DNA of 64,000 bases from Chloroflexota bacterium (GCA_013388855.1 JACAEM010000019.1:1-64000), one strand, 5' to 3'; positions 1 to 8,775 are shown, counted from the stretch's first letter. The notes: generated by a model from the letters alone, not told the origin. Program-made: numbers and translations.

Positions 1-44
1 GCCAACTTGCCAACCTGCAACCTTCAACTTATAATGCCTTGCAC

Positions 45-118
45 GGGCGCTTAGCTCAGTTGGTTAGAGCACTTCCTTTACACGGAAGGGGTCGGGGGTT
101 CGAGTCCCTCAGCGCCCA
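45..118 (+). tRNA. tRNA-Val (UAC)
   Basis: A full cloverleaf can be drawn. The 7-bp acceptor stem pairs GGGCGCT with AGCGCCC and the discriminator is A118. The D-arm carries AGCTCAGTTGGTTAGAGC. The anticodon stem CTTCC/GGAAG closes a TTTACAC loop, giving anticodon UAC (Val, GUA codons). The T-loop is TTCGAGT. The bases after the discriminator are CA, so CCA is probably added post-transcriptionally. Confidence 0.96.
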
Positions 119-122
119 CAAC

Positions 123-149
123 AAAAATCCCTGAAAACAGGGATTTTTT
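123..149 (+). terminator. Rho-independent terminator of tRNA-Val
   Basis: Inverted repeat AATCCCTG / CAGGGATT with an AAAA loop, followed by a T-run, starting five bases after the tRNA. Confidence 0.85.
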
Positions 150-223
150 GCTTGAAAGTCCGCTCCTCCGAGGAATTACAGAAAAGATAGATGTGTTGTA
201 ATTCTCTTTCAGTATACCGGCTT

Positions 224-254
224 TTGTACTATATTTCCGTTGTTCTCTTATAAT
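224..254 (+). promoter_or_regulatory. Candidate promoter of the sensor kinase gene
   Basis: A perfect TATAAT (249-254) lies 38 bp before the GTG start of the next gene. The best -35 is TTGTAC at 224 with a 19-bp spacer, so only the -10 is convincing. Confidence 0.4.
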
Positions 255-292
255 CAGATAACCATCTGGCATGCCGGGACAAGGGAATTCAC

Positions 293-2182
293 GTGAGTAT
301 CCGTTTTAAGGTGATCCTGCCCTATCTGCTGTTGACCCTGATCGTCGCCATGACCGGGGCATACGTGGTCACGCGTCTGGTCGCCAACTCGCTGGGCGAA
401 CGCCTCTCGAACCAGCTGCTCGAGGCTGGACGGGTGGTTTCGGGCACAATGGCGCGGCAGGAAAGCCGCCACCTGGATTCCGCCCGCATTGTGGCATTCA
501 CGGACGGCTTTGCCGACGCACTCCGCGATGGAAATCTGGAACTGCTTTCCATGCTCGCGAAGCCGGTCACAGGCGGATTGAGCCTGGACAGCCTGATAAT
601 TTTCGATGCACGGGGAAACGAAACGCTTCACTTCATCAAACAATCGGATGGTTCCCTGCTGGACGTCAGCGGAAAGGGAAATGCGCTTGCACTCTCCATC
701 GTGGACGACATCCTCACGGAGAACAACCCCAATAGCCTGCCGAAGCGTCAGATCGCCTTCGACCCGGTCGATAATCGTTACTATTACTTCACCTCCATCC
801 CGGTTGCTTCAGAAGGGCAGGTGGTTGGTGCCGCGGTCGTTGGCACTGCGTTGAACACACTCGTTCCTTTGCTGGAGAGCACCGCCGCCGCCGACGTGAT
901 CATCTATGACAGTAACGGATACGCGATCGCCTCTACGCTTGGAAGCCAGGGCATGACTGGTGAATTTCTGGAAACCCTCGTCATACCCAAGACGCTCTAT
1001 GACGATGTGATTGCCCGGGATGACAGTGTGTCCGGGAAAACCTTTGAGGTGGACGGGCGGCGATACAGCCTGGTACGGGGTCCCCTCAAGGTGGCTGGGG
1101 ACCGGCTGGCTGTCTTTGCCGTCGTCCTGCCCGAGGATTTTATCGTGCAGGCAAACCTGAACAGCCGCAACTTTTACGCGCTCCTGTACGGGGGCGCAAT
1201 GATCGCCGTGGTCCTGCTTGGATATTTGATCACAAGACTCATCATCAACCCATTGTATCAACTGGTCCGCACCTCGCGCGCCATCGCCGGCGGCGACCTG
1301 AACCAGCGCACCCGGATCAAAAGCAGGGATGAAATCGGCGTGCTGGCAAACACCTTCGATGAGATGACGGAAAACCTGCAACAACGCACGCTCGAACTGG
1401 AGAGGACGAACAAACTCCTCGAACAGATGGACAACACCAAGATGCGTTTCATTCAGGTCGCGGCGCATGAACTCCGCACCCCGCTGACGCTCGTCCAGGG
1501 GTATGCCCAGATGGCGGAGATCAAATCCGCGGGGAATGCCGAGCTGGAAAAATATTCGCGCGGCATTCAGGAAGGCACCACCCGCATGGTTGAAATTATC
1601 GACGGCATGCTGGATATTTCCCGTATCGATAACGACCTGCTCGAACCGATGTACACAGATGTTCGACTCGATGCCGTCGCCGAAAAAGTGAGAAAAGTCT
1701 TTCAGGAATCGCTCGAAGAACGAAGCCTGTCCCTGCACATCGACGGGCTTTCCGGCATCCCCGCCATCCGCGCGGACAAAGACCTGCTGTACAAGGTCCT
1801 CTATCAGGTGATCGGGAATGCGGTCAAATACACGCCTGACGGCGGGAAGATTATCGTCGGTGCGCGAATCCTCCAGCTTGACCGCGGCAACTCCGAGGTC
1901 GAAGTGACCGTAAAAGATACGGGAATCGGCATCGACCCCCAATTTCACGAACTCGTCTTCGAAAAGTTCTACCAGACGGGCGAGGTCCTTCTACACTCCT
2001 CCGGCAAGACCAAATTCAAGGGCGGCGGTCCGGGTTTGGGGCTTGCCATCGCGCGCGGCATCGTCAACGCGCATCGCGGGCGCATCTGGCTCGAAAGCCC
2101 CGGGCACGATGAAATCAAAAACCCCGGGACGACCGTCTTCATTCGGTTGCCGATGAATGGAAGTAACGATGCAGGCGCGTGA
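293..2182 (+). CDS. Membrane sensor histidine kinase (sensor-HAMP-HisKA-HATPase)
   Basis: Autophosphorylating sensor of a two-component system. TM1 is at residues 7-28. An extracytoplasmic sensor region of about 265 residues follows, probably Cache/PAS-like. TM2 is at 296-318 and HAMP at about 319-371. The HisKA H-box AHELRTPLTL gives phospho-acceptor His392, and the HATPase has an N-box, DTGIGI and GLGLAIARGI. The start is GTG, supported by AAGGG upstream. The 3' end overlaps the next gene by 14 bp. No response regulator is adjacent, so its partner is unknown. The neighbouring surface protein may be co-expressed and related to what is sensed, but that is inference. Confidence 0.9.
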   Translation: MSIRFKVILPYLLLTLIVAMTGAYVVTRLVANSLGERLSNQLLEAGRVVSGTMARQESRHLDSARIVAFTDGFADALRDGNLELLSMLAKPVTGGLSLDSLIIFDARGNETLHFIKQSDGSLLDVSGKGNALALSIVDDILTENNPNSLPKRQIAFDPVDNRYYYFTSIPVASEGQVVGAAVVGTALNTLVPLLESTAAADVIIYDSNGYAIASTLGSQGMTGEFLETLVIPKTLYDDVIARDDSVSGKTFEVDGRRYSLVRGPLKVAGDRLAVFAVVLPEDFIVQANLNSRNFYALLYGGAMIAVVLLGYLITRLIINPLYQLVRTSRAIAGGDLNQRTRIKSRDEIGVLANTFDEMTENLQQRTLELERTNKLLEQMDNTKMRFIQVAAHELRTPLTLVQGYAQMAEIKSAGNAELEKYSRGIQEGTTRMVEIIDGMLDISRIDNDLLEPMYTDVRLDAVAEKVRKVFQESLEERSLSLHIDGLSGIPAIRADKDLLYKVLYQVIGNAVKYTPDGGKIIVGARILQLDRGNSEVEVTVKDTGIGIDPQFHELVFEKFYQTGEVLLHSSGKTKFKGGGPGLGLAIARGIVNAHRGRIWLESPGHDEIKNPGTTVFIRLPMNGSNDAGA

Positions 2183-3560
2183 ACAGGATCGACGTGAGTG
2201 GCTTGTCATCCTTCTGATCCTTTTGATCGGGCTTCCGTGCATCCTGCTCGCCGGTGGATGGGCGCTTCGATTCAACCCAAACTGGAAGCTGAACGCCAAT
2301 ATGGAGTCGAATCTCGACCCGAACAGCGACTTCCTCACAAAACGACCCTTCCTCATCAACCAACTCGACCCGGACATTCTCACCAAACCGGCAGGGTACA
2401 ATATTTTCCTGACCCCCAGCGCCCAGTTCTCGACCGGCACGCGCCCCCCCATCACGACGGGGACTTCCTTTCCAACGCGCACAACCACACCCGTCCCATC
2501 GAGGACGGTCTCTGCCGCCTCTGCCAGCCCGACACGGACAACGGTCTTCGTCCCTACGCTCCCGAACCCGACCAGCACGCGTACGCCCACCAGCGTTTCC
2601 GTTTCCACGCCCACCGACACCCATACTCCCACCGCCACACCCACCCCATCCTTCACCCCGACAGCGACCTTCACACCCACGTTCACAACCGTTCCTTCGG
2701 CTGACCTGCAAATCACCAAGACCGACGACGCCACGCATTACGCCTCCAACAGCATGAAGACCTACACCATTATTGTCTCGAACCCGGTCGGACCGAGCGC
2801 CATCAACGGCGCGACCGTGACCGATATCTTCCCCACGCAAATTATCAGCGCCGTCTGGAGTTGTGCGGGCGCGGGCGGCGCGACCTGCACTGCGAACGGC
2901 GCAGGGAATATCAACGATTCGGTGAACCTGCCCGTCGGTTCGTCGGTCACCTATACAGTCAACGCGACCATTGGCGGCGGCGCGACGGGCGACCTGGTGA
3001 ATTCCGCCTCTGTCAGCCTGCCGATGGGGTATACGGATCCCGTCCCCGGCAACAACATCGCCACCGATACGGACACCCTCATCACAACCGATACCACCCC
3101 TGGGCAGGTCGGAACCACTCCAGACAGCAATGTCTATAATCTGGGGGCAGGAGGCACCCTGACCCTGAATATCGACATCACGGTTAACGGCAATCCCGGC
3201 TGGGACTTGGTTTACTATGAGCGCCCGGCGGGGAGCGGCATTCTCATGGATTGGGTAATCATCGAGATCAGCGATGGACAGAATTGGTACACGGTGTTGA
3301 ATTGGTACAATAATGCGGCGGATACGAATACGAATGTGGACTTTAATATCCTGCCCATTCCCGTGATGCCCCCCATCCCCCCGCCGCAGGAACCGGACCA
3401 GCGCGATATTCCCTCCGCCAATTTATACAACAGTACAGGCGTGTCAATCAATCTTGATGGCGTTGTCCCGCCGGGAATCTATTCCTTCATCCGAATCTAT
3501 GCTCCACCCGGTGATGCCGACGGTCAACTGGAGATCGACGCGTTGGAGGTGTTGCCATAG
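2169..3560 (+). CDS. Membrane-anchored surface protein with Pro/Thr-rich stalk and DUF11 domain
   Basis: 463 residues if begun at ATG 2169, which has GGAAG five bases upstream; an in-frame ATG at 2157 is the alternative. A basic N-terminus is followed by one TM helix (about 12-32), a long Pro/Thr/Ser-rich stalk (about 85-175) and a DUF11 beta-sandwich (about 178-290, starting ADLQITKTDD and containing VTYTV and NSASVS). The C-terminal about 150 residues form another beta-rich region. DUF11 domains are typical of cell-surface repeat proteins, so this is probably an extracellular protein held by its N-terminal helix. The coding overlap with the kinase suggests one transcript. No enzymatic motif is seen. 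Confidence 0.8.
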   Translation: MQAREQDRREWLVILLILLIGLPCILLAGGWALRFNPNWKLNANMESNLDPNSDFLTKRPFLINQLDPDILTKPAGYNIFLTPSAQFSTGTRPPITTGTSFPTRTTTPVPSRTVSAASASPTRTTVFVPTLPNPTSTRTPTSVSVSTPTDTHTPTATPTPSFTPTATFTPTFTTVPSADLQITKTDDATHYASNSMKTYTIIVSNPVGPSAINGATVTDIFPTQIISAVWSCAGAGGATCTANGAGNINDSVNLPVGSSVTYTVNATIGGGATGDLVNSASVSLPMGYTDPVPGNNIATDTDTLITTDTTPGQVGTTPDSNVYNLGAGGTLTLNIDITVNGNPGWDLVYYERPAGSGILMDWVIIEISDGQNWYTVLNWYNNAADTNTNVDFNILPIPVMPPIPPPQEPDQRDIPSANLYNSTGVSINLDGVVPPGIYSFIRIYAPPGDADGQLEIDALEVLP

Positions 3561-3571
3561 CCCCTTTCCAT

Positions 3572-3622
3572 AAAATGAAAACAGGTGAGACGGAGGAGAC
3601 GTCTCACCTGTTTTCATTTTTT
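3572..3622. terminator. Bidirectional terminator
   Basis: Long stem AAAACAGGTGAGACG / GTCTCACCTGTTTT with A- and T-runs on both sides. It lies between two convergent genes and can serve both. Confidence 0.85.
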
Positions 3623-3644
3623 CCTTTCTGTTCTGTTTTACGCG

Positions 3645-4313
3645 TTATTGGGCAGGCTGGGCGGCAGGGACCTGATCGGGACGTCCGCCAAATCCATGCC
3701 CACGAGGACCGCCGAAACCGAAACCAAAGCCCGGTCCATGGAGGAAGCCTTTGTCGAGTCCTTCCAACAGCCAATCGGCTTTTTCCTGCGTTATTGTTCC
3801 ATCGTCCACCGCCTGCTGGATGCGGTCACGCATCTCTGTCTCGTGTGCGGCCTGGATCGCCTCTTGCACGGTCTGGAGTTCCACACCCGCCGCGTCTGCA
3901 AGTTCCTGAAGCGTCTTACCATCGTTCAGGGCGGCGGAAAGTTCATCGGTGGTCATGTCCAGCGCCTGCGCGGCGGCTTCCAGTTCGGCGGAACCAAGCC
4001 TGAGCGGATGGACTGCACGAATGGCATCTATCAGGGTCTGAAGATCGACGCCTTTTTCGGTTGCCAATTGCTCAAGCGTTTTGCCAGCTTCAAGCGCAGC
4101 GGAAAGCTCATCGGTGGTCATGCCGAGCACTTTTGCAGCGGCTTCCAATTCGGCGGAGCCGAGCGGACCGCGCCCACCGCCTGGACCGTGTCCGTTCACA
4201 AACCCTGCGAGAGGCTCGTCTCCCTGCGCGTATGCCGCGACGGTTCCCACCGCGCCTACGACCATCAAGGCAACCAGCAAGCCGCCGATCCATATCCAGA
4301 TTTTCTTTTTCAT
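3645..4313 (-). CDS. Secreted protein with two tandem helical repeats and Gly-rich tail
   Basis: 222 residues. The start at 4313 is chosen because AAAAGGAG lies 7 bp upstream and the product then begins MKKKIWIWIG, a classic signal sequence or anchor (residues 5-29). Two near-identical units of about 52 residues (50-103 and 106-157) each read LGSAELEAAA...TTDELSAAL...GKTLxEL...GVxLQT. A helical segment with TITQEKADWLLEGL follows, then a Gly/Phe/His-rich tail. The TITQEKAD motif resembles DUF2680-type secreted proteins. Function is not recognised; an envelope or metal/hydrophobic-surface role is possible. Confidence 0.8.
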   Translation of the reverse strand: MKKKIWIWIGGLLVALMVVGAVGTVAAYAQGDEPLAGFVNGHGPGGGRGPLGSAELEAAAKVLGMTTDELSAALEAGKTLEQLATEKGVDLQTLIDAIRAVHPLRLGSAELEAAAQALDMTTDELSAALNDGKTLQELADAAGVELQTVQEAIQAAHETEMRDRIQQAVDDGTITQEKADWLLEGLDKGFLHGPGFGFGFGGPRGHGFGGRPDQVPAAQPAQ

Positions 4314-4467
4314 AGTTTGTCTCCTTTTTTGTACGGTTACATCAGGCTGGGGTACCACCAACCTGCATATATCTTAATCCGCGAGTGTTATGCGCTTGTG
4401 ATACCGTTGTGTAGAAATTATGGGGATGGATTACCCTTCTCATTTTTCACGGCTGGAAAGATTAAAA

Positions 4468-4494
4468 CAAAAAACCGACCCTTTGCCGGGTCGG
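4468..4494 (-). terminator. Terminator of the deoxynucleoside kinase transcript
   Basis: On the minus strand CCGACCC and GGGTCGG pair around a 6-nt loop and are followed by TTTTTTGTTTT. Confidence 0.85.
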
Positions 4495-4513
4495 TCACTC
4501 TGCAGATCAGGCT

Positions 4514-5179
4514 TTAATCTTCCGCGGCTCTCGCCACTTCCTCCGGCTCAAAAACAACCTCCTCCTTGCCGGTGAGTTTTTCCTCCACTTTTCGGATGAT
4601 CAGGTTCAAATGCCCGGGGTGCGAGACGAAATCCAGATCATCAGCGGGGACGGCGAGTACCGGGCAAAGCGTGAAATTGTCGATCCACTGTTCATAGAGA
4701 TTGTTCAACCCCTGCAGGTAGTCTGGCGCAATGGTGCGTTCGTACGAACGTCCGCGGTGGGAGATGCGATGCAAAAGGGTCGGGACAGACGCCCGAAGAT
4801 ACAGGACCAGGTCGGGGGGCGGGAGGAAGCGTGTAGTCGCTTCGTACAGGTCGCGGTATGTCCTGAAATCCCGCTGCTGGATGTGTCCCTGCAAATACAG
4901 GTTCTGCGCGAAAATTTCGGCATCTTCATACACGCTTCGATCCTGGATGACCGACGAGGGGTGTTGCGCCAGCTGGTAATGCGAGCGCAGGCGGTTCGCC
5001 AGAAAGAACACCTGTGAATGGAACGACCAGGCATCCATATCCGCGTAGAAATCCGCGAGATAGGGATTCTCCGTCACCGGTTCATAGAACGGTTCCCACC
5101 CCATTCGGACACAAAGCAGTTCCACCAGGGTGGATTTTCCAACGCCAATATTGCCCGCAATTGCCACGAATTTTTTCAT
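4514..5179 (-). CDS. Deoxynucleoside kinase (dGK/dAK family)
   Basis: Phosphorylates salvaged deoxynucleosides with ATP to give dNMPs in the cytoplasm. 221 residues, normal family length. It has a P-loop GNIGVGKST (9-17), the substrate-site Glu in EPVTENPYLADFY, the DRSVYED motif and the Arg-rich lid RGRSYER. The last about 20 residues are acidic. A second, only moderately similar kinase lies at 27100-27735, so the organism carries at least two paralogues, as many Gram-positive bacteria do with dGK and dAK. Which base each prefers cannot be read from the sequence. It lies 49 bp downstream of the DsbA-like gene on the same strand. Confidence 0.9.
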   Translation of the reverse strand: MKKFVAIAGNIGVGKSTLVELLCVRMGWEPFYEPVTENPYLADFYADMDAWSFHSQVFFLANRLRSHYQLAQHPSSVIQDRSVYEDAEIFAQNLYLQGHIQQRDFRTYRDLYEATTRFLPPPDLVLYLRASVPTLLHRISHRGRSYERTIAPDYLQGLNNLYEQWIDNFTLCPVLAVPADDLDFVSHPGHLNLIIRKVEEKLTGKEEVVFEPEEVARAAED

Positions 5180-5228
5180 CTTCCCTCCGAAAAGCGCGGG
5201 GGTCGTTTGGACCGCCCATCGAAATGAT

Positions 5229-6050
5229 TTATTGTGGGATTTCGCCAGCCAGTTCCTTGTCGATCACCTGCTTGAAGACTTCGAGCGGCTGCGCGCCGAC
5301 AATGGCAAGCCCGTTGACGAAGAACGTCGGCGTGGACCGCACACCCAGGTTGACGGCAAAATCGCTATCCGCCTGGATGGCTTGCCGGTATTTGTGGTCT
5401 GCAATACAGGTCTCAAAGACCGTCATATCCAGCCCAAGTTCCTGCGCATATTGTTTGTACACTTCATCGCCCAGTACTTCACTGGAAAAGAGTTTCTCAT
5501 GATATTGCCAGTAGGCGTTCTGCTCGCCTGCACACATGGCGGCTTCGGCGGCGGGAAACGCATCGGGGTGGATAGACGTCAGCGGAAGGTGACGGTACAC
5601 CAGCCTGATCTTTCCGGGATACGCCGCCAACAGAGGCTCATACACCTGCTGATGCCAGCGCCGGCAGTACGGACACTGATAATCGCTGAACTCGATGATC
5701 GTAATGGGGGCATCATTAGGACCGATTGCATACGAGTCTTCGGATTCGACGTCGTATCGGATATATTCCGGTTCGGAAGTGGGGACAGGCGCATCAACCA
5801 CCGGACCCCCAGCCTGCGCCGCCGTTTGTGGAGCGACTGCCGCAGCCTCGGCAAGTTCCATTCCCCAGACTACATAACCGAGAAGGACTCCCGCGGCGAA
5901 CGCCAGCACGGTCAACACCGAGTAAAAATGACTGCGCTTGAAGGTGACCGTATCCTCCTCCACAGATTGGATCGGCTCGTCGCCGAATTCAGGCTCAATC
6001 ACCGGCTCATACGATGTTTCTTCCGTCTTTTTGGTTCTTTTAATAGGCAT
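5229..6050 (-). CDS. Membrane-anchored DsbA-like thiol oxidoreductase
   Basis: Forms or shuffles disulfides outside the membrane. 273 residues from ATG 6050. A charged cytoplasmic N-terminus is followed by one TM (about 41-62), a linker, then a thioredoxin fold with an inserted helical domain. The active site is CPYC (Cys126, Cys129) in FSDYQCPYC, and the cis-Pro is in RSTPTFFVNG. This layout is the BdbD/DsbA-type family. An upstream in-frame ATG (6059) has no ribosome site. A TATAAT ends 7 bp before ATG 6050, so the mRNA is probably leaderless. It may supply oxidised thiols in concert with the thioredoxin-like lipoproteins at 8.2 and 11 kb. Confidence 0.88.
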   Translation of the reverse strand: MPIKRTKKTEETSYEPVIEPEFGDEPIQSVEEDTVTFKRSHFYSVLTVLAFAAGVLLGYVVWGMELAEAAAVAPQTAAQAGGPVVDAPVPTSEPEYIRYDVESEDSYAIGPNDAPITIIEFSDYQCPYCRRWHQQVYEPLLAAYPGKIRLVYRHLPLTSIHPDAFPAAEAAMCAGEQNAYWQYHEKLFSSEVLGDEVYKQYAQELGLDMTVFETCIADHKYRQAIQADSDFAVNLGVRSTPTFFVNGLAIVGAQPLEVFKQVIDKELAGEIPQ

Positions 6051-6057
6051 GGACGGC

Positions 6058-6063
6058 ATTATA
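6058..6063 (-). promoter_or_regulatory. -10 box giving a leaderless transcript
   Basis: TATAAT on the minus strand with seven bases to ATG 6050. The expected transcription start therefore falls at or next to the initiation codon. No good -35 is visible. Confidence 0.5.
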
Positions 6064-6132
6064 ACATGCGCAGGATATTGCTACTTTAACGGTAATGAAA
6101 CGTATATCAATTGAACAGACTCGGAGGTAGAA

Positions 6133-6357
6133 ATGACAACACAAGAAAAACGTATCCCCTGGTTTTTATGGCCCTTCGCGGCGATCTGGAAATTACTGGC
6201 AGTAATCGTCGAAATGATGGGACGGCTCGTTGCGATGATCCTTGGTATTGTGCTGATGGTCGTCGGCGTGATCATCAGTCTGACGATTGTCGGAGCCATC
6301 CTGGGCATTCCACTGGCGCTCGTGGGATTGTTGTTGTTCTTTCGGGGGTTATTCTAA
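6133..6357 (+). CDS. Small two-helix membrane protein
   Basis: 74 residues with a clear GGAGG 6 bp before the ATG. The N-terminus MTTQEKRIPWFLWP is cytoplasmic-like, and two to three hydrophobic stretches (about 17-70) fill the rest, ending FFRGLF. It resembles short YqaE/PspC-like or DUF-type membrane proteins, but I cannot assign a family. It stands alone, with a terminator overlapping its stop codon. Confidence 0.75.
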   Translation: MTTQEKRIPWFLWPFAAIWKLLAVIVEMMGRLVAMILGIVLMVVGVIISLTIVGAILGIPLALVGLLLFFRGLF

Positions 6358-6395
6358 ACAAGTAGAGCGAGATATTGATCTCGCTCCACTTGTTT
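6356..6395. terminator. Bidirectional terminator shared by convergent genes
   Basis: AAACAAGT and ACTTGTTT flank a GAGCGAGAT / ATCTCGCTC stem with an ATTG loop. It overlaps the stop codons of both neighbouring genes. Confidence 0.85.
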
Positions 6396-7077
6396 AAGGG
6401 GTATTGACTTCCGTTTGGATCCTCCGCTTTCGGAACAGAGCCAGCCCCCGGTCTCGTAACGAGGCGACAGCCCGACGCACCGCCGGGATGCGCACGGTCA
6501 GAAGGAGGAGGACGACCAATCCGTAGATCAGCGGGCGGACGATCTCTCCCTGCAATGCAAAGAAGTCTCCTTTTTTACTCCAGGCGTAGTGAAGAACAAG
6601 AAGAGGGGCGATCAAGTAGATGAATTGGTGCAGCCGTTTCCAGCCTTTGCCGAGGCGCTTTTTCCAGATGTCGAACGATGTCCAGGCCAGGGGAATCAGC
6701 AGGAGAAAGCCCGTCATACCCACGAGGATATAGGGTTTCTCAAAGACCGTCTGGAAGATAAGACTCCATGCCAGCCCATAATCAACATCAACAAAGATAA
6801 TCACATGGATGGTCGCATACAGGAACGCGTACAGACCGAGCGCGCGGCGACGTTTGAGCAGTTCGCTCCATTTGAACAACGCGTTGAGCGGCGTACAGGC
6901 GAGCGACAATACCAACAATGTGATGGCGTGACGCCCCGTACGCTGTTCCAGCTCCTGAATGGGATTGGGGGAGATGTTGCCGGTGAAGAAATCAAAGAAG
7001 ATATGAACGATGGCAGACCATGCGTAGAGATGCATGGCGACCTGAAGAGGGGTGTAGCGTTGGAAGAATTTTTTCAT
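6394..7077 (-). CDS. msrQ: MsrQ, heme membrane subunit of methionine sulfoxide reductase
   Basis: Inner-membrane b-type heme protein that passes electrons from the quinone pool or flavin to MsrP. 227 residues with six hydrophobic helices and the conserved His residues in HLYAWSAIVH, TIHVIIF and RLHQFIYLIAPLLVLHY, as in the YedZ ferric-reductase-like family. The ATG has GGGAAA upstream. It follows msrP on the same strand with a 44-bp gap, the usual msrPQ pair although in the order P then Q. Assignment rests on family hallmarks plus linkage. Confidence 0.92.
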   Translation of the reverse strand: MKKFFQRYTPLQVAMHLYAWSAIVHIFFDFFTGNISPNPIQELEQRTGRHAITLLVLSLACTPLNALFKWSELLKRRRALGLYAFLYATIHVIIFVDVDYGLAWSLIFQTVFEKPYILVGMTGFLLLIPLAWTSFDIWKKRLGKGWKRLHQFIYLIAPLLVLHYAWSKKGDFFALQGEIVRPLIYGLVVLLLLTVRIPAVRRAVASLRDRGLALFRKRRIQTEVNTP

Positions 7078-7121
7078 GATGATTTCCCAACAGGTTTAGG
7101 GAACCTGTCAGATCTTCGAAT

Positions 7122-8075
7122 TTAGTAATTCACGTTCAGATCCATGCCTTCATACAAATGGGCGACCTCTTCAGCATACCCATTGAACATTAGTGTAGGG
7201 CGGCGGTTGAATTCACCGATGCGGCGTTCAGTCGCTTGTGACCAGCGCGGGTGCGGGCGGTTCGGGTTTACGTTCGAGTAAAAACCATATTCGTTCGGTC
7301 CGACCATGCTCCAGAGTGTTGTCGGCTGTTCTGCCACCAATTCTATCCTGACAATCGACTTGATGGATTTGAATCCGTACTTCCACGGGACGACGAGCCG
7401 GATCGGCGCGCCGTTCGAGTTGGGCATGGGCAGACCATACAAACCGGTGGCAAGAATGGTCAGGTTGTGCATGGCTTCGTCGAGCCGCAAACCTTCCTGG
7501 TAGGGCCACGGGTAGAACGGACTGCTCTGCCCGGGCATCTCCTCTGGACGATAGACCGTTTCAAAGCGGACATATTTCGCGTCGGAGGTCGGTTCCACTT
7601 CTTTCAACAGGCTTGAAAGCGTGAACCCCGTCCACGGGATGACCATGCTCCAGGCTTCCACACAGCGCAATCGGTAGATGCGTTCCTCCTGCGTGAATTT
7701 GCCAAGCAGGTCTTCGATGCCAAACGTCCGCGGGTTGTTGACCAGACCGGAGACTTCCACGGTCCACGGTTTGGGGGTGAATTTTTCTGCCAGCCGGGCA
7801 ACACTCTCTTTATCTGTGGTAAATTCGTAAAAATTGTTGTAATTGGAAATATCTTCAAAGGAATTTGCCGGGTCGCCCAACTCGTCCATTTTGGCGGGAA
7901 GATCAGGTAATGCCATGGGAGGAGTTGCCTCCGCTGCCTCGGGCGCACACGCCGCCAATAGCGCAGACCCGGCCAGCACACCCGCGGCTTTCATGAAATC
8001 ACGCCGGGAAAGGTATTGCGAATAGGGCGTGATCTCCGATGATTTGATGGGAACGGATTTGTATGGATTGTTCAT
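7122..8075 (-). CDS. msrP: MsrP, molybdopterin methionine-sulfoxide reductase catalytic subunit
   Basis: Reduces methionine sulfoxide in envelope proteins, with electrons from MsrQ. The start at 8075 is chosen for AGGAG 7 bp upstream. 317 residues. It has a twin-arginine signal SRRDFMKA (23-30) leading into a lipobox-like LLAAC (Cys43), so the protein may be Tat-exported and lipid-anchored, unlike the soluble E. coli enzyme. The sulfite-oxidase fold has the molybdenum-ligating Cys138 in YRLRCVEAW, and the GLYGLPMPNSNGAP and VPWKYGFKS segments are typical of YedY. It heads the msrPQ pair, downstream of the TlpA-like and two-component genes. Confidence 0.93.
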   Translation of the reverse strand: MNNPYKSVPIKSSEITPYSQYLSRRDFMKAAGVLAGSALLAACAPEAAEATPPMALPDLPAKMDELGDPANSFEDISNYNNFYEFTTDKESVARLAEKFTPKPWTVEVSGLVNNPRTFGIEDLLGKFTQEERIYRLRCVEAWSMVIPWTGFTLSSLLKEVEPTSDAKYVRFETVYRPEEMPGQSSPFYPWPYQEGLRLDEAMHNLTILATGLYGLPMPNSNGAPIRLVVPWKYGFKSIKSIVRIELVAEQPTTLWSMVGPNEYGFYSNVNPNRPHPRWSQATERRIGEFNRRPTLMFNGYAEEVAHLYEGMDLNVNY

Positions 8076-8092
8076 GGTTGCTCCTGTGAGTT

Positions 8093-8220
8093 CCATATCA
8101 TTGCGAGCCGGTTTCTGGCGAAGCAATCACCCGTTTAACGAGAAACTCCAATCGAAAGGCTGGTACCGGTTAACTGGAGATTGCTTCATGGCGCTTACAG
8201 CGCCATTCGCAACGACATGG
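8093..8220. repeat. Dispersed palindromic repeat, copy A
   Basis: Ends are inverted copies: CCATATCATTGCGAG at the left, TTCGCAACGACATGG at the right. Internal GAAGCAATCAC and GAGATTGCTTC are also inverted. It fills the gap between msrP and the TlpA-like gene. Related copies lie at 25897-26018 and 62395-62512, with a half copy at 61339-61385. No coding capacity. Confidence 0.75.
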
Positions 8221-8223
8221 TAA

Positions 8224-8775
8224 TTAATATTCTTCAGCCAACAACGCCTGGATGTTCTCCTCGGTCTCTTTATACCTGCCTTCACCAATATGGACGTATC
8301 GGATGTGTCCTTGTTTGTCGATCAAATATAAGGCGGGCCAATAATGATTTTTATAAGCGCGCCAGGTATCGCCGTTGTTATCCTGTGCGATGGGATATTC
8401 GAGCCCATATTCGGCAACGGCGTTTTTTAGGTTCTCGAGATCTGCTTCATACGAAAATTCAGGGAAATGATTCCCGATGATGACCAGTCCCTGTTCGGCG
8501 TATTTGCTGTGCCATTCCTTGAGCGAGGGCATCACATTTTTACAGTTGATGCAGCCGAACGTCCACATTTCGACGATGACCACGTTGCCGCGCAGGTCAG
8601 CGAGGCGGAGCGGAGAATCGACATTCAACCAGGTGTCGTTCGTCAGTTCGGGAGCCGCTCCGAGATCCGGGAGAGAGGCGTGCTTGGTCATGGTGGAGTC
8701 TGCCTGGGAGGAGGAAGCTCTGGATGCGCATCCAAAAAGAATCAAAGTGAGAAATCCAAAGAGAAGTTTTCGCAT
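8224..8775 (-). CDS. TlpA-like thioredoxin-fold lipoprotein
   Basis: Extracytoplasmic thiol-disulfide or peroxidatic protein. The start at 8775 has AAGGAG 8 bp upstream, giving 183 residues. The lipoprotein signal ends ILFGC (Cys16). A Redoxin/AhpC-TSA-like domain starts about residue 40, with CINC (Cys75, Cys78) in MWTFGCINC, cis-Pro in YWPALYLID and a G-H-I-R-Y-V-H-I-G-E-G-R-Y segment, as in the thioredoxin-like domain of DipZ. It sits between msrP and the sensor kinase, and a CcdA-like membrane donor lies at 11765-12436. That suggests it receives electrons from CcdA. Confidence 0.88.
   Translation of the reverse strand: MRKLLFGFLTLILFGCASRASSSQADSTMTKHASLPDLGAAPELTNDTWLNVDSPLRLADLRGNVVIVEMWTFGCINCKNVMPSLKEWHSKYAEQGLVIIGNHFPEFSYEADLENLKNAVAEYGLEYPIAQDNNGDTWRAYKNHYWPALYLIDKQGHIRYVHIGEGRYKETEENIQALLAEEY

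Noticed and set aside
809-1948. Long open frame on the minus strand opposite the first sensor kinase
   Set aside because: No ribosome site and no domain sense. The opposite strand encodes a full kinase with intact motifs. Such antisense frames are common at this GC content.
1991-2734. Val/Gly-rich minus-strand frames opposite the Pro/Thr stalk
   Set aside because: They arise from the complement of the ACN/CCN repeat codons. Likewise at 34643-35458 opposite the TIR protein's stalk.
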